A DNA stretch of 64,000 nucleotides from Collinsella ureilytica. Lineage in GTDB: Bacteria > Actinomycetota > Coriobacteriia > Coriobacteriales > Coriobacteriaceae. The notes below the pieces were generated by a model, which saw only the letters and a list, made by a program, of their open reading frames with translations, made no database searches and had not been told where the DNA came from. The translations under genes were made by a program, and so were the position numbers. Numbering within the stretch: position 1 is the stretch's first letter; the number at the start of each line of letters is the position of its first letter. Location: assembly GCF_019795105.1 (NCBI RefSeq), contig NZ_JAIMFO010000004.1, positions 186,001-250,000 on the forward strand, written 5' to 3'. Positions 44,399-53,581 of the stretch are shown in pieces.

Positions 44399-45487
44399 TT
44401 AATTGAACTTTACGATTTTGCCCGCTAAATGATAGAGCCCAATAGTTGCCCGCTCACCTAAGCGTGTGGGCAAATTCGTGCCAAGCCCAACTACACCGTA
44501 GCGGGCACGACGATACATTGCTGGATCATGCTCTTTCAGATCAGCCCAGAGCCTGCGCAACTGGCGGGGCTTTTCAGGATCATCAGAGAGCTTGGTAAAG
44601 ACGCTACAGATGGCCATCATCATCGTAAAATAACCCATCATATAGCGACGAAGATGCGGCTCGGAAATATCTTCATAGAGCCGATAGGCATCCATCATGA
44701 TCCGCGTAATCCGGAACTGCTGATCCAAACGACCAATCATGGTGGTCTCATTTACGCTCTGTCCCTCACGACCAATATAGTAACGATACAGGTCAATATC
44801 TGCGTAATACATGGTCAAACAGCGTGGCAGCGGAACATATGCATAGATATTATCAACATAAAACGTGTGTGCTGGCATGGGGAGCGGAGCGCGCCTCAAC
44901 ACGTCAGTACGGTAGCACAGGCTGTGCATAATAAGGTTTTGCGATGGTAAGAAGCGACCCACCTCTTCCCACCCAAATACACGGTTTTGAGGAAGAGCGC
45001 TCTTGTAGCCAATCGTGGTATGCGTTCCCTCATGTACCTTTTCGTACACGTAATTTGAGATGAATAGATCGACACGCTCACCGGTTGCAATAAAACTCCG
45101 AAGCGCCTTGAGCATAGATGCAAGGGCTTCTGCGTTCAACCAATCATCGGAGTCCACAACCTTATAGTAGGTGCCTCGCGCCTCACGAAGCCCCGCCAAA
45201 ACCGCCATGCCATGGCCGCCATTTTCTTGGTGAACAACCCGAACAATATCCGGATGCCGAGCTGCCCAAGAATCGGCAAGAGCCGGGGTTTCATCTTGAG
45301 AGCCATCATCGACGATGATGACCTCAATATCTTGAGCTCCATCTGCCCCATCCAAAATGGAGGCAACACAGCGATCTAGATCCTTTGCAGCGTTATAGCT
45401 CGGAATACCAAAGGAAACGGTCACATCCCGCTCGGCGGGCTTTTGCTGATCAAGCCCTTCGTGCTCGGTAAGATTTTCTGACATCAT
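44399..45487 (-). CDS. Family 2 glycosyltransferase
   Basis: A 362-residue GT-A glycosyltransferase. VSFGIPSYNAAKDLDRCVASIL, VIIVDDGSQDETPALA, ENGGHGMAVLAGLREARG and VVDSDDWLNAEAL show the nucleotide-sugar and DxD-type sites of GT2. The C-terminal third has amphipathic helices and no clear membrane segment. I place the start at the tandem ATGs at 45484-45487, just after the glf stop, so the two are probably co-translated; the longer frame runs back through glf. With glf upstream, a galactofuranosyl- or other wall-polysaccharide transferase is likely. The acceptor is unknown. Confidence 0.88.
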   Translation of the reverse strand: MMSENLTEHEGLDQQKPAERDVTVSFGIPSYNAAKDLDRCVASILDGADGAQDIEVIIVDDGSQDETPALADSWAARHPDIVRVVHQENGGHGMAVLAGLREARGTYYKVVDSDDWLNAEALASMLKALRSFIATGERVDLFISNYVYEKVHEGTHTTIGYKSALPQNRVFGWEEVGRFLPSQNLIMHSLCYRTDVLRRAPLPMPAHTFYVDNIYAYVPLPRCLTMYYADIDLYRYYIGREGQSVNETTMIGRLDQQFRITRIMMDAYRLYEDISEPHLRRYMMGYFTMMMAICSVFTKLSDDPEKPRQLRRLWADLKEHDPAMYRRARYGVVGLGTNLPTRLGERATIGLYHLAGKIVKFN

Positions 45488-45488
45488 A

Positions 45489-46691
45489 TTAGGCATGCAA
45501 GGCGATGATTTCATCTGAAAGCTCCAGCGCGGATTCAGTAACCGCGTCCATGTCGTAGTAGCGATACTCGGCGAGACGACCCACCGGATGGAAATTGGTA
45601 AGCTCTCGCACACGTTCAAGATAGCGATCGTACAGCGCGCGGCTTTCCCGATCAATAACAGCATAATACGGAATCTGGCCACTCGAAGGCGACCATGGCC
45701 GACTGTACTCGCGCATAATGGTGGTTTTACCTGGTACGTCCTGCTCAGTCAAAATCTTAAACTCGGTAATACGCGTAAAGGCTTCGCTTACCGTGTAATT
45801 AATGGTTCCTACCGGCTGGAACCGATCTTGATCCAAGGTCTCTACGCCCAGCTCTAAGCTGCGATACGGCAAGACTCCAAACTCAAAACCAAAGAGCTCA
45901 TCCAAAGGACCGGTGTAGATGATCTCTCCCCCATAGGGCTCGTTAGCAAACAAGGTACGGGTCTCTTCAAAAGAAATGAGATCCCGGGCATCAACATCAC
46001 AAAAGACGTCGATCAGGTCATGGTGAAGCATGCGCTCAAACATGGCCGTATAGCCATCGCACGGCAACCCCTGAAAACGCGCCTCGGGATAATACAGATC
46101 ACACTCACCAATAAGAATGGGCACCCGATCAAGCACGACTGGGTCAAGCTCATCGGGGGTCTTTCCCCACTGCTTAACCGAATAATGGTAGAAAATGTTT
46201 TCAAACACATAATCTGCCACCTCGGCTAAATCAGGATCATTGGTATCTCGCAGCTCCAAGATGGGAACGGTAACGTCTTTTCCAAACGTAGCTACCAGCT
46301 TGTCAAACAGACGCTCCGCTCGCGCCGGGCCAAAGGCCAACTGCAGGCTTTGACGATTAAATGGCACGGGCATCAGCACACCATGAACGTCTGCAAGCAC
46401 ACGATGACGATAATCCGTCCACTCAGTAAAGCGTGAAAGAAACGAATCCACCCGCTGGCTTTTTGTATGGTATACATGCGGTCCAAACACATGGACGCGA
46501 ATACCAGCCTCATTGACGCAATCATACGCATTGCCCGCAACGTGGCCTCGACGCTCCAGCACCGCAACATGAATGCCTAAGCCCTCTGCAATGCGGCGAG
46601 CGCATACCGAACCAGCAAAGCCCGCGCCCACGACAATCATGTCGTACTTATGCGGATTAAAGCTCTGTGGTAAGCCAGAGCCGAAGACCAT
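45489..46691 (-). CDS. glf: UDP-galactopyranose mutase
   Basis: Flavoenzyme converting UDP-galactopyranose to UDP-galactofuranose, the donor for galactofuranose-containing wall or capsule polymers. The 400-residue protein has the FAD-binding [18 protein letters not shown] and [12 protein letters not shown], the FGPHVYHT motif, the [15 protein letters not shown] segment, and [10 protein letters not shown] near the end. It starts at the ATG at 46689-46691 with AAGGGAG 5 bases upstream. It forms a two-gene unit with the glycosyltransferase and is divergent from pta. Confidence 0.95.
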   Translation of the reverse strand: MVFGSGLPQSFNPHKYDMIVVGAGFAGSVCARRIAEGLGIHVAVLERRGHVAGNAYDCVNEAGIRVHVFGPHVYHTKSQRVDSFLSRFTEWTDYRHRVLADVHGVLMPVPFNRQSLQLAFGPARAERLFDKLVATFGKDVTVPILELRDTNDPDLAEVADYVFENIFYHYSVKQWGKTPDELDPVVLDRVPILIGECDLYYPEARFQGLPCDGYTAMFERMLHHDLIDVFCDVDARDLISFEETRTLFANEPYGGEIIYTGPLDELFGFEFGVLPYRSLELGVETLDQDRFQPVGTINYTVSEAFTRITEFKILTEQDVPGKTTIMREYSRPWSPSSGQIPYYAVIDRESRALYDRYLERVRELTNFHPVGRLAEYRYYDMDAVTESALELSDEIIALHA

Positions 46692-46886
46692 CTGAACTCC
46701 CTTGCACACGACGATGGTTCGACGAGGGTGCACAGACGTCTCGCCCTCACGGGATTATACAGCCCGTGCCGTATAATAAGCATTGCCACACAAGGAAAGC
46801 TCAACGCATACGCCAGGCTTGGCAAAATCGGGCGCGCGCACCACGCCCAGACCGTGCGGATGGGCGTGTTAGAGCGGAGGGTTTTG

Positions 46887-47867
46887 ATGGGCGACTTTTT
46901 AAACCGAATGAAGCAAGCTGCACGGGCAGACAAGCGCACGATCGTTTTGCCTGAAGGTGAAGATGCACGCACACTTGAAGCGGCGAAAAAAATCATCGCT
47001 GAAGACATTGCCCATGTGGTTATCCTAGGAGACCCAGCCAAAATTGACGTTGAGGGCGCTACCGCCATTGACCCTCGTACCGATGAGCGCCATGAGGCCT
47101 ATGCCCAACGTTTTGCTGAGTTGCGTGCCAAGAAGGGCGTTACCATCGAACAGGCTCGCGCACAGGTAATGGACGCCACCTATTTTGGCACCATGATGGT
47201 AAAAATGGGAGACGCCGACGGTCTGGTCTCCGGTGCCTGCCACTCCACCGCAGACACCCTACGCCCCGCTCTTCAGATCTTAAAAACTGCCCCGGGCACC
47301 AAGCTTGTCTCTGCCTTCTTTATTATGGTCACGCCTGATGAGCGCTTTGGTTCAGATGGCACCCTGGTCTTTGCGGACTGTGCCTTAAATATTGCGCCAA
47401 CCGCTGACGAACTGGCCGAGATTGCAATTGCGAGCGCTCACTCCTGGTCTACCTTCATGGGAGAAATTGAACCGCGTGTAGCCATGCTCTCATACTCCAC
47501 CATGGGTTCTGCAGGCGGAGATGTTGCCAAAAAGGTGCAAGAAGCCACGGCTTTTGCTAAGGAGCGCGCACCTGAGCTTGCCGTGGACGGAGACCTCCAG
47601 CTTGATGCCGCTATCGTAGACACCGTGGCTGAGCTCAAAGCTCCTGCAAGCGAGGTTGCCGGCAAAGCAAATGTGTTGGTCTTCCCTGATCTTGAGGCAG
47701 GAAACATCGGCTATAAACTCGTACAGCGCTTTGCTGGAGCCAACGCCTACGGACCGATCCTGCAAGGTATTGCCAAGCCGGTCAACGATCTCTCCCGTGG
47801 ATGCACGGCAGACGATATCGTTGGCGTAGTTGCTATCACCGCTGTTCAGGCTCAGATGGCAGAGTAG
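46887..47867 (+). CDS. pta: Phosphate acetyltransferase
   Basis: Interconverts acetyl-CoA and acetyl phosphate in mixed-acid energy metabolism. The 326-residue protein is the short form without the N-terminal regulatory domain. Motifs: [49 protein letters not shown], and [19 protein letters not shown] with the closing [18 protein letters not shown]. It starts at the ATG at 46887 with GGAGGG 5 bases upstream. It works with the two acetate kinases encoded about 6-9 kb away, not adjacent as in many genomes. Confidence 0.95.
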   Translation: MGDFLNRMKQAARADKRTIVLPEGEDARTLEAAKKIIAEDIAHVVILGDPAKIDVEGATAIDPRTDERHEAYAQRFAELRAKKGVTIEQARAQVMDATYFGTMMVKMGDADGLVSGACHSTADTLRPALQILKTAPGTKLVSAFFIMVTPDERFGSDGTLVFADCALNIAPTADELAEIAIASAHSWSTFMGEIEPRVAMLSYSTMGSAGGDVAKKVQEATAFAKERAPELAVDGDLQLDAAIVDTVAELKAPASEVAGKANVLVFPDLEAGNIGYKLVQRFAGANAYGPILQGIAKPVNDLSRGCTADDIVGVVAITAVQAQMAE

Positions 47868-47896
47868 GTCTTAGGGCTCGCTGTTCGAGATGCTTA

Positions 47897-48260
47897 GCTT
47901 CTGGGGCGAGCCTGCTTGTTTGAACTTGTTGAGACCTTTGCTTGCGGCTGGTGCTTAGAGCTCGCTGAAGAAGATGCTTGCCGCTGAAGGCTCGCGCTTC
48001 TGGCACAAGCCTGCTCGTTCGAACTTGCTGAGATCTTTGCTTGTGGTTGCTGCTTAGAGCGCGCTGAAGAAGATGCTAACTTCTGGTGAAAGTCGGCTGA
48101 GATCTTTTCTTCTGGCTACTTAAGGCTCACTGTTTAAGGCTCGCGCTCGAGGGACTTGTCTCTGGCGTGAGCCTTTTTATGTGAGCTTACCTGGCAGCTA
48201 TCTCTGGTTCGAGCCTTTTTATGTGAGTCTGGTTTCCAGTTGTTTCTGACGCAAGCTTTT
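47897..48260 (+). repeat. Degenerate tandem repeat of about 99 bp after pta
   Basis: The block starting GCTTCTGGGGCGAGCCTGCT at 47897 recurs at 47996 as GCTTCTGGCACAAGCCTGCT, with matching GAACTTG-TGAGA-CTTTGCTTG and CGCTGAAGAAGATGCT inside both. A shorter third copy starts near 48089. Further down, GAGCCTTTTTATGTGAG occurs twice (near 48170 and 48214) with a third partial form. Part of the gene-free stretch 47868-48942; no frame here looks coding. Confidence 0.7.
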
Positions 48261-48382
48261 TTGTACGAGCCTGCCGTTCAGCGAAATCGAAATATCAGAA
48301 AGAATCACTCAAGTGGACAGAGTGCGTGCCCAGGCTTCAGCCTGGCAGCAAGCTCGTATTATCAGCATTCTGATCGTTAGGA

Positions 48383-48473
48383 GGTTATTTTTAGTACATT
48401 TATTGCCCCTGAGGCACAGATTTGACGCCAAGTGCGGGCAAAAATGCTCCTCGAGCCACCAAAATGCACGCAC
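48383..48473 (+). repeat. 91-bp direct repeat, copy 1
   Basis: From GGTTATTTTTAGTACATTTA to AAAATGCACGCAC this 91-base block is nearly identical to 52621-52711, in the same orientation. Differences are a few single bases and a 5-base patch after ATGCTCCT. The two copies flank the zinc-ribbon gene pair. It contains short inverted arms (GTGCGGGC and GTGCGTGC on opposite strands). Confidence 0.9.
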
Positions 48474-48610
48474 ACAACGAGATACGCTTGGCTCAGGTGC
48501 AGCGCTTTGAACGGTAAGATCGCGCGGAACAACCACGGCTGCAAGCGCCATGACATCTTTCCTCAATTGCATAAAGCCCCGAATAAGCAAGACGTTGTAC
48601 GAACCAAACA

Positions 48611-48633
48611 AAAGGCCGGTGCGCCACACCGGC
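48611..48633 (-). terminator. Orphan minus-strand terminator
   Basis: GCCGGTG (48615-48621) and CACCGGC (48627-48633) form a perfect stem, followed on the minus strand by CTTTTGTTTGG. No intact minus-strand gene lies upstream, only the tail fragment at 48738-48821. It therefore supports a lost gene there. Confidence 0.65.
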
Positions 48634-48737
48634 AGGAGCGATGCACGATTACAAATCAAGTTGAACACGCCACACAGAGGCCAGTCGCCACACTTGTGAA
48701 AACGCACCGGCCTCATCAGACAACAATATGCAACACA

Positions 48738-48821
48738 TTACATGCTACGACGGCGGCGAACGATAATCCTACCGACAACTGCAATGACTCCCAATACCAA
48801 AACGGTACCGATAACAGTCGC
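48738..48821 (-). pseudogene. Fragment encoding a membrane-anchor tail
   Basis: Between two in-frame stops the minus strand encodes about 27 residues: a hydrophobic helix (IGTVLVLGVIAVVGRIIV) followed by RRRRSM and a stop. This is the shape of the last part of a sortase-anchored or tail-anchored surface protein. It is followed by a good terminator at 48611-48633. No start codon or upstream coding sequence survives, so I read it as the scrap of a deleted gene. Confidence 0.4.
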
Positions 48822-48942
48822 TCAAGAAGCGCGCACTGAGTTAAAAGTATCGACCCACCACGTCCGCGCCGCGTGGTATCAATTATGATAGATAGTTATC
48901 TACCATGAGCAGCTTTGTTGCGCTCTTTGAAAGGGGTTATTC

Positions 48943-50067
48943 ATGTCCGAATGCAATACCTGCCACCGATCGATCAGCGATATCGCTAAATTCTGTCCGT
49001 ATTGCGGGTCGGCACAGGCTGCTCCAAAACCTGCTTTAGAACCTTCTTCAAAACCTACTCCGGAGCCTGCACCTGCTCAAAAACCTGCTCCTGCACCTAC
49101 TACTGAGCAGCAATCACCAGCGAGACCTACAATCACTCTCCCGGCCGCCGCAGCATCCACCTCTCAGCCTCCAGTGCCTCCTCTTTCTTCCGCACCTCAA
49201 CAGGAGTCGAGCAACCAGGTATCTGCAGCCGCCCTACCTCAAACTCCGCCCTCTCCACTCTCTCTAGCTTGGACTGACTGGAAAACATCACCAAACAAGC
49301 TAGGTATCGCCGCCAAACTCGCCTTGTTCCAATTCCTTCCCGGAGTTGGCAATCTCACGCTGCACGGCTTCGCTCTTTCGTGGGGACAAGAAGCCGCAGA
49401 AGGCAACCCCCACCTCATGAACAGTAAGATCGTCCGCCCCGGAGTCCTCGATGCAGGTCTTTATGGCTTCATAACCACACTCATCTATAAGATCGCTTTG
49501 TTCTCCGTAAGCGTTCTTTTGCTCCTTCTGCTCGTTCCCTCAAAGCTCAGCAGCCTCGCTGCCCTTTTAATTCTCGGGCTCTCCCTCGTCAGTATCCCGC
49601 TCATCGCTCTTTGCCAGATGACCTCTGCTCTTACGGGCGGTGTGCGTGATGGTCTCAATATCTCACGTGCTTGGACGCTGCTCACATCGTCAAATAAAAC
49701 CGGACATCTCCTCACCGCCACCTGCGTGCCCGCCATTATTGTCTTCACGCTTACGCTCTTAGCTGGATTTATCTGGTTCATGATCGCTGCTGCCATGATG
49801 ACGGCCTCTGTGGCGTCTCAAGCCAACTCGCTCTCGATGATGGGTCAGAGTATGCTTTTTTACGGCATGTTCGGTATAGACGTGTCTGTAATCATCTCCT
49901 CCATCATCGGCACCCTCTTCTCAATGGTTCTGCTATGGCTGCCGCTCGTTTTTGGATTCTTTTACCTTCATACTGCCGCTCTACTCATTTCGTTGCGGGC
50001 TGTGGGGTACTGGATGCACGATGTAAAGCCTTCTGTTGTTTGTGGAAATCCCGCAATAGAGGCGTAA
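48943..50067 (+). CDS. Zinc-ribbon polytopic membrane protein (DUF4013-like)
   Basis: A 374-residue protein: an N-terminal zinc ribbon (CNTCHRSISDIAKFCPYCG), a Pro/Ala/Gln-rich linker of about 90 residues, then a membrane part with several long hydrophobic segments (near 180-215, 225-245, 270-300 and 310-350). The membrane region with its LPGVGNLTLHGFALSWGQEAA opening resembles DUF4013-type proteins. AAAGGGG lies 6 bases before the ATG. Its stop is 20 bases before the next zinc-ribbon gene, so the pair is an operon. Likely a membrane sensor or scaffold; no reaction is assigned. Confidence 0.75.
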   Translation: MSECNTCHRSISDIAKFCPYCGSAQAAPKPALEPSSKPTPEPAPAQKPAPAPTTEQQSPARPTITLPAAAASTSQPPVPPLSSAPQQESSNQVSAAALPQTPPSPLSLAWTDWKTSPNKLGIAAKLALFQFLPGVGNLTLHGFALSWGQEAAEGNPHLMNSKIVRPGVLDAGLYGFITTLIYKIALFSVSVLLLLLLVPSKLSSLAALLILGLSLVSIPLIALCQMTSALTGGVRDGLNISRAWTLLTSSNKTGHLLTATCVPAIIVFTLTLLAGFIWFMIAAAMMTASVASQANSLSMMGQSMLFYGMFGIDVSVIISSIIGTLFSMVLLWLPLVFGFFYLHTAALLISLRAVGYWMHDVKPSVVCGNPAIEA

Positions 50068-50087
50068 GGCCGAAAGGATGAGCTGAG

Positions 50088-52460
50088 ATGTTTTGTGAAA
50101 ACTGCGGCACAGAACTCGTACCTGATGCGAACTTCTGCATCGAGTGCGGCCATCCCGTGTGCAAGGACACAACTGAGATTGCTGACGCACCTACACACCC
50201 GGCTGCACCTCTATCGGATCGCACAACGGCAACCCTGTCCGAGACTACTCCGGAAGTCGAAACTGACACCACGTCTGAACACACTGCCCAAGCAACTTCA
50301 GTACCTGAAGCTGATTCGGATATTGACGACGAGACTGCGGCGGTGACGGTCAACACGTCCGCTCCAGAGACTCAAGAAACTCAAGAGACTGTGGTCGAAG
50401 AGGCAACGGAGTCAGCCAGCGAAACGGATTCTCTGCCTGAAACTACCCCGAAGGATCAAGCTGCACCGACTGCTCCAACAGCTGAAGAACCTGCGACTAC
50501 ATACATGCCAACCGTGCCTCAGCTGGTAACAACTCCGAGTGCACCGAAACACCCCATAAGTGGAAAACGAAAGAGCATGCTCATCGCCGTTGCCACCGCT
50601 TTACTCCTTGCCCTTCTTATCGGCGGTGGATTTTTCCTCGTTCGGGGCGGCTTTTTCGGTTTCGCACACAATCATGTACATTACGGAAAGGCGACCGTCA
50701 TAACTGTGTCCCGTCGTGCTCCAATCGTTCCCGCCGATGAACAAGGAACACCACTCGAGCGGTATACCCTCAGTATCACCAAAGCAACTGATAGCTCCGG
50801 CAAGCCCATTGATCTCGACGAAGCCCCGAGCTTCAAAGTGAAAGGTGAAGACGGCTTCACGATGGATGCGCTCTTGGATCAAGAGCTTCCAGATGGCACC
50901 TATCAGATCACGCTACGAACCAGCGAAGGTAATGTCAAAACCCTCCCTCCGATCGAAGTCACACCCAACGGCTCCAACGAATCGGTAACCATCACTCCAG
51001 CACCCGGGGATCCGAACCATCCAAGCTCCAACCAGCTATTCCTTGCTAAAATCGAGGAGCTCTCAGAAGCGTACGGAGAACCGGAGATCAGCTGCCACAA
51101 CATCACCAAGTTGAGCGACACAGGAGGTGCTAATCAGTCATTAGTTCAGGCTCGTGCAGACGGGCTTGCATATGCTGAACTCATCGATTTTGGAGATGGC
51201 GTAGAGCGCCTTGTTACGGCACACCTCACCAAAGATGGCTTTGCGAGCCTACTATCTCCAGACAGCGGGATCAGATACGAGGTCGAACTCTGGAAGTACG
51301 ACGAAGCGACCGGATCTGTACGAGCAGCCTGCGACCCAATCGAATGCGGCACTGTCTCAACAGCCGACGATCCCATGCACGAGCGTGATGTTTCAATTGT
51401 GCAAGATCCTGATGGAAACCGTTATCTCGTGTTCGAAGATTTCATAGGCAACGGTGGACTCATAGGCCTTTCCCAAGTCTATGGAGTCATGAAAGATGGA
51501 TCGTTCGGCCTACTCTGCCGCGCAACGTCACAATTCGCACGCATCCCGGGAGAAGATTCAGTCGCGACGGATATCGACGGTGAAATGAATCTTGACGAGT
51601 TCAAACGACTGTTCCGTGCAGTACTTTCAAATCGCAAGACCGGTGGAACATATCAGACCTTCACGTGGAGTGTAGAAGGTATGACCGAAGAAGAGGCACA
51701 GGACGTCGCAGAAGGCCTCAGAAGCAACAATATCCGAAGCACCGATGCCACGTTCATACTCCCCGCCGAACTCTGCGACCGCGCCCGGGCAACTCACCAC
51801 GAGCTGACGCGGCGCTGCAACAACAGGGGATCAGTGAAGGACGTTACCTCTACTACCGAAAGTACTGCTATTACCTATAACACCTACTATATAGGGCCTT
51901 TCGAACCTTATAGCACGGAGACTGCAACATGGACCTATGTACAGCTCGAAACAACAGAACCAGATACCGCTGTTGACGAACTGAATGAAAAGTTTAAACA
52001 GCGTTTTGAACGGCATCGTGAAGCAACCACGAATGCAACGGGAACCAGCTGGACTACGATCCGCTACGATCAAGCCTGCACCTATGTGCGCGACGGGATC
52101 GTCGGCATCACGACAACGATTTATGGAACGCTCTGGGGGCCACATGGCGATGGCAAAGCCACCGGTGAGATTTACGACGTCGCCACCGGTCGACCAATAT
52201 GCGCATGGGACGTGGCGGGCATTTCTGAGCATCAACTATTCGAGGAAGCGCATCGCGCTGTCCTCTCGCATGAACAGCGGAGGTCATTGGGTACTCCGTT
52301 TGATGAGAACATGATAGAAGGAGAACTCAAAAATCTTATTGCGACCGGTGGATATCTTCTCAAAGAAGATGGGGTCTATCTGTACATTCCCTACTATGCA
52401 TTCGGAAAGATTTATGCAGAGGGCACAGCAGAGCTTCTTGTTCATCCCTTCAATGCGTAG
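50088..52460 (+). CDS. Zinc-ribbon, single-pass protein with large outer domain
   Basis: A 790-residue protein. MFCENCGTELVPDANFCIEC is a zinc ribbon; a Thr/Glu/Pro-rich acidic linker of about 130 residues follows; one membrane helix lies near 165-185 (MLIAVATALLLALLIGGGFF). The remaining ~600 residues should lie outside the membrane. They start with a beta domain (FKVKGEDGFTMDALLDQELPDGTYQITL) comparable to the one in the protein at 20307-21956, then Thr-rich mixed domains. TcaA-like wall-stress proteins share the ribbon-helix-outer-domain plan. Function unknown; co-transcribed with the preceding zinc-ribbon gene. Confidence 0.75.
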   Translation: MFCENCGTELVPDANFCIECGHPVCKDTTEIADAPTHPAAPLSDRTTATLSETTPEVETDTTSEHTAQATSVPEADSDIDDETAAVTVNTSAPETQETQETVVEEATESASETDSLPETTPKDQAAPTAPTAEEPATTYMPTVPQLVTTPSAPKHPISGKRKSMLIAVATALLLALLIGGGFFLVRGGFFGFAHNHVHYGKATVITVSRRAPIVPADEQGTPLERYTLSITKATDSSGKPIDLDEAPSFKVKGEDGFTMDALLDQELPDGTYQITLRTSEGNVKTLPPIEVTPNGSNESVTITPAPGDPNHPSSNQLFLAKIEELSEAYGEPEISCHNITKLSDTGGANQSLVQARADGLAYAELIDFGDGVERLVTAHLTKDGFASLLSPDSGIRYEVELWKYDEATGSVRAACDPIECGTVSTADDPMHERDVSIVQDPDGNRYLVFEDFIGNGGLIGLSQVYGVMKDGSFGLLCRATSQFARIPGEDSVATDIDGEMNLDEFKRLFRAVLSNRKTGGTYQTFTWSVEGMTEEEAQDVAEGLRSNNIRSTDATFILPAELCDRARATHHELTRRCNNRGSVKDVTSTTESTAITYNTYYIGPFEPYSTETATWTYVQLETTEPDTAVDELNEKFKQRFERHREATTNATGTSWTTIRYDQACTYVRDGIVGITTTIYGTLWGPHGDGKATGEIYDVATGRPICAWDVAGISEHQLFEEAHRAVLSHEQRRSLGTPFDENMIEGELKNLIATGGYLLKEDGVYLYIPYYAFGKIYAEGTAELLVHPFNA

Positions 52461-52471
52461 CACCTTTTAAG

Positions 52472-52497
52472 CCTGAGGATGCTCTTGCATCCTCAGG
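52472..52497. terminator. Perfect 11-bp hairpin after the zinc-ribbon operon
   Basis: CCTGAGGATGC and GCATCCTCAGG with a 4-base loop form a very stable hairpin 12 bases after the stop codon. No U tract follows on the plus strand, so it may protect the transcript 3' end rather than terminate it. Confidence 0.5.
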
Positions 52498-52595
52498 TCA
52501 GCCCTGCATCTCTAGGCTAGCCTTACATCTCTAGGCACCTGCCGCTGTTAGTCGAAAGCAAACAGCGGTAGCACTGCGGCCATTCATCTATTCTT

Positions 52596-52630
52596 AACCC
52601 CTCGCTCTTACGAGTAGAGGGGTTATTTTT
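52596..52630 (+). terminator. Rho-independent terminator of the zinc-ribbon operon
   Basis: AACCCCTC (52596-52603) pairs with GAGGGGTT (52617-52624), with an inner CTC/GAG stem, and ATTTTTAG follows on the plus strand. Its right arm overlaps the first bases of the 91-bp repeat copy at 52621. Confidence 0.8.
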
Positions 52631-52711
52631 AGTACATTTATTGCCCCTTAGGCACAGATTTGACGCCACGTGCGGGCAAAAATGCTCCTAACGACACCAA
52701 AATGCACGCAC
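52621..52711 (+). repeat. 91-bp direct repeat, copy 2
   Basis: Nearly identical to 48383-48473 in the same orientation. It lies between the zinc-ribbon operon and serB, which are convergent. With copy 1 it brackets about 4.1 kb holding the operon. Confidence 0.9.
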
Positions 52712-52767
52712 GGCCGCAATCAGATCAAGCACCCGAAAGAGATTCCGCTCATCTAGAAAATGCGTCC

Positions 52768-53505
52768 TTACACAGCAGCAATCAGATCAAGAACCCGCAA
52801 GAGATTCCGCTCATCTATGGAATAAGGAGCTGCAGCACGAACAGCTGGTTTTGCACAAAACGCAATACCGATACCTGCAGCCTGAATCATAGGGATATCG
52901 TTTGCTCCATCCCCTATGGCAATCACGCGGCAAGCCGGGATCCCATGCTCGCGTGCCCATGCAAGCATGGTCTCACGCTTAAGTTCACGCGTAACAACCG
53001 GCCCGGTCGTTTTTCCAGTCAAGCATCCTGCACACACTTCAAGGCGGTTCGCAAGACAGCAATCAATTCCTGCTCGCATCACCAACTCGTCTGCCACCTC
53101 ATGAAAGCCACCGGACACCACACCAACCACCCAGCCGCGACGGTGTGCTTCAGCAATAAGATCCAAGGCTCCAGGCGTAAAGCTCACACGATCGAGCACC
53201 CGCTCAAAAACAGATACAGAAAGACCCGCGAGCAAACCCACACGCTCAGAAAGAGCTTTAGCAAAATCGAGCTCCCCCGCCATGGCACGAGCCGTAATAT
53301 CAGCGACGCGCTCACCTTGTCCAGCCTCATCAGCAATAAGGTCAATGACCTCCTCGTTAATGAGGGTAGAGTCGATATCCATAACGATGAGTCGCCGCTC
53401 AGCGCTCGGTGTAGCTCCAGCAGCCAGCGCTCGCCTCTCGCTACCATCAACGCAAGCTAGGCGTGCGCAAGCAGCGTCGTCTTGAACACTCGAATCGCTC
53501 AGCAT
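52768..53505 (-). CDS. serB: Phosphoserine phosphatase
   Basis: HAD-superfamily enzyme for the last step of serine synthesis. MDIDSTLINEEVIDLIADEAG carries the nucleophile motif DxDST and the substrate Glu. GVVSGGFHEVADEL is motif II, the Lys lies in ELKRETMLAW, and AIGDGANDIPMIQAAG is motif IV. At 245 residues with about 40 extra N-terminal residues it has no ACT domain. I start at the ATG at 53505 with AGGAG 4 bases upstream; the longer frame adds 15 unlikely residues. Confidence 0.93.
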   Translation of the reverse strand: MLSDSSVQDDAACARLACVDGSERRALAAGATPSAERRLIVMDIDSTLINEEVIDLIADEAGQGERVADITARAMAGELDFAKALSERVGLLAGLSVSVFERVLDRVSFTPGALDLIAEAHRRGWVVGVVSGGFHEVADELVMRAGIDCCLANRLEVCAGCLTGKTTGPVVTRELKRETMLAWAREHGIPACRVIAIGDGANDIPMIQAAGIGIAFCAKPAVRAAAPYSIDERNLLRVLDLIAAV

Positions 53506-53581
53506 CTCACTCCTCACCTCTGCACACGAGAAAAGAAGTGCACACCACAAACATCAGGAAACTCAACGCAGCTCATGGTCA

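Noticed and set aside
48195-48225. GGTTCGAGCC resembling a tRNA T-loop
   Set aside because: It sits in a degenerate tandem repeat and no acceptor, D or anticodon stem can be drawn around it.
48309-48716. Minus-strand 135-codon open frame across 91-bp repeat copy 1
   Set aside because: It has no ribosome site, runs through a terminator hairpin and the repeat, and the matching DNA at copy 2 does not keep the frame as a gene.
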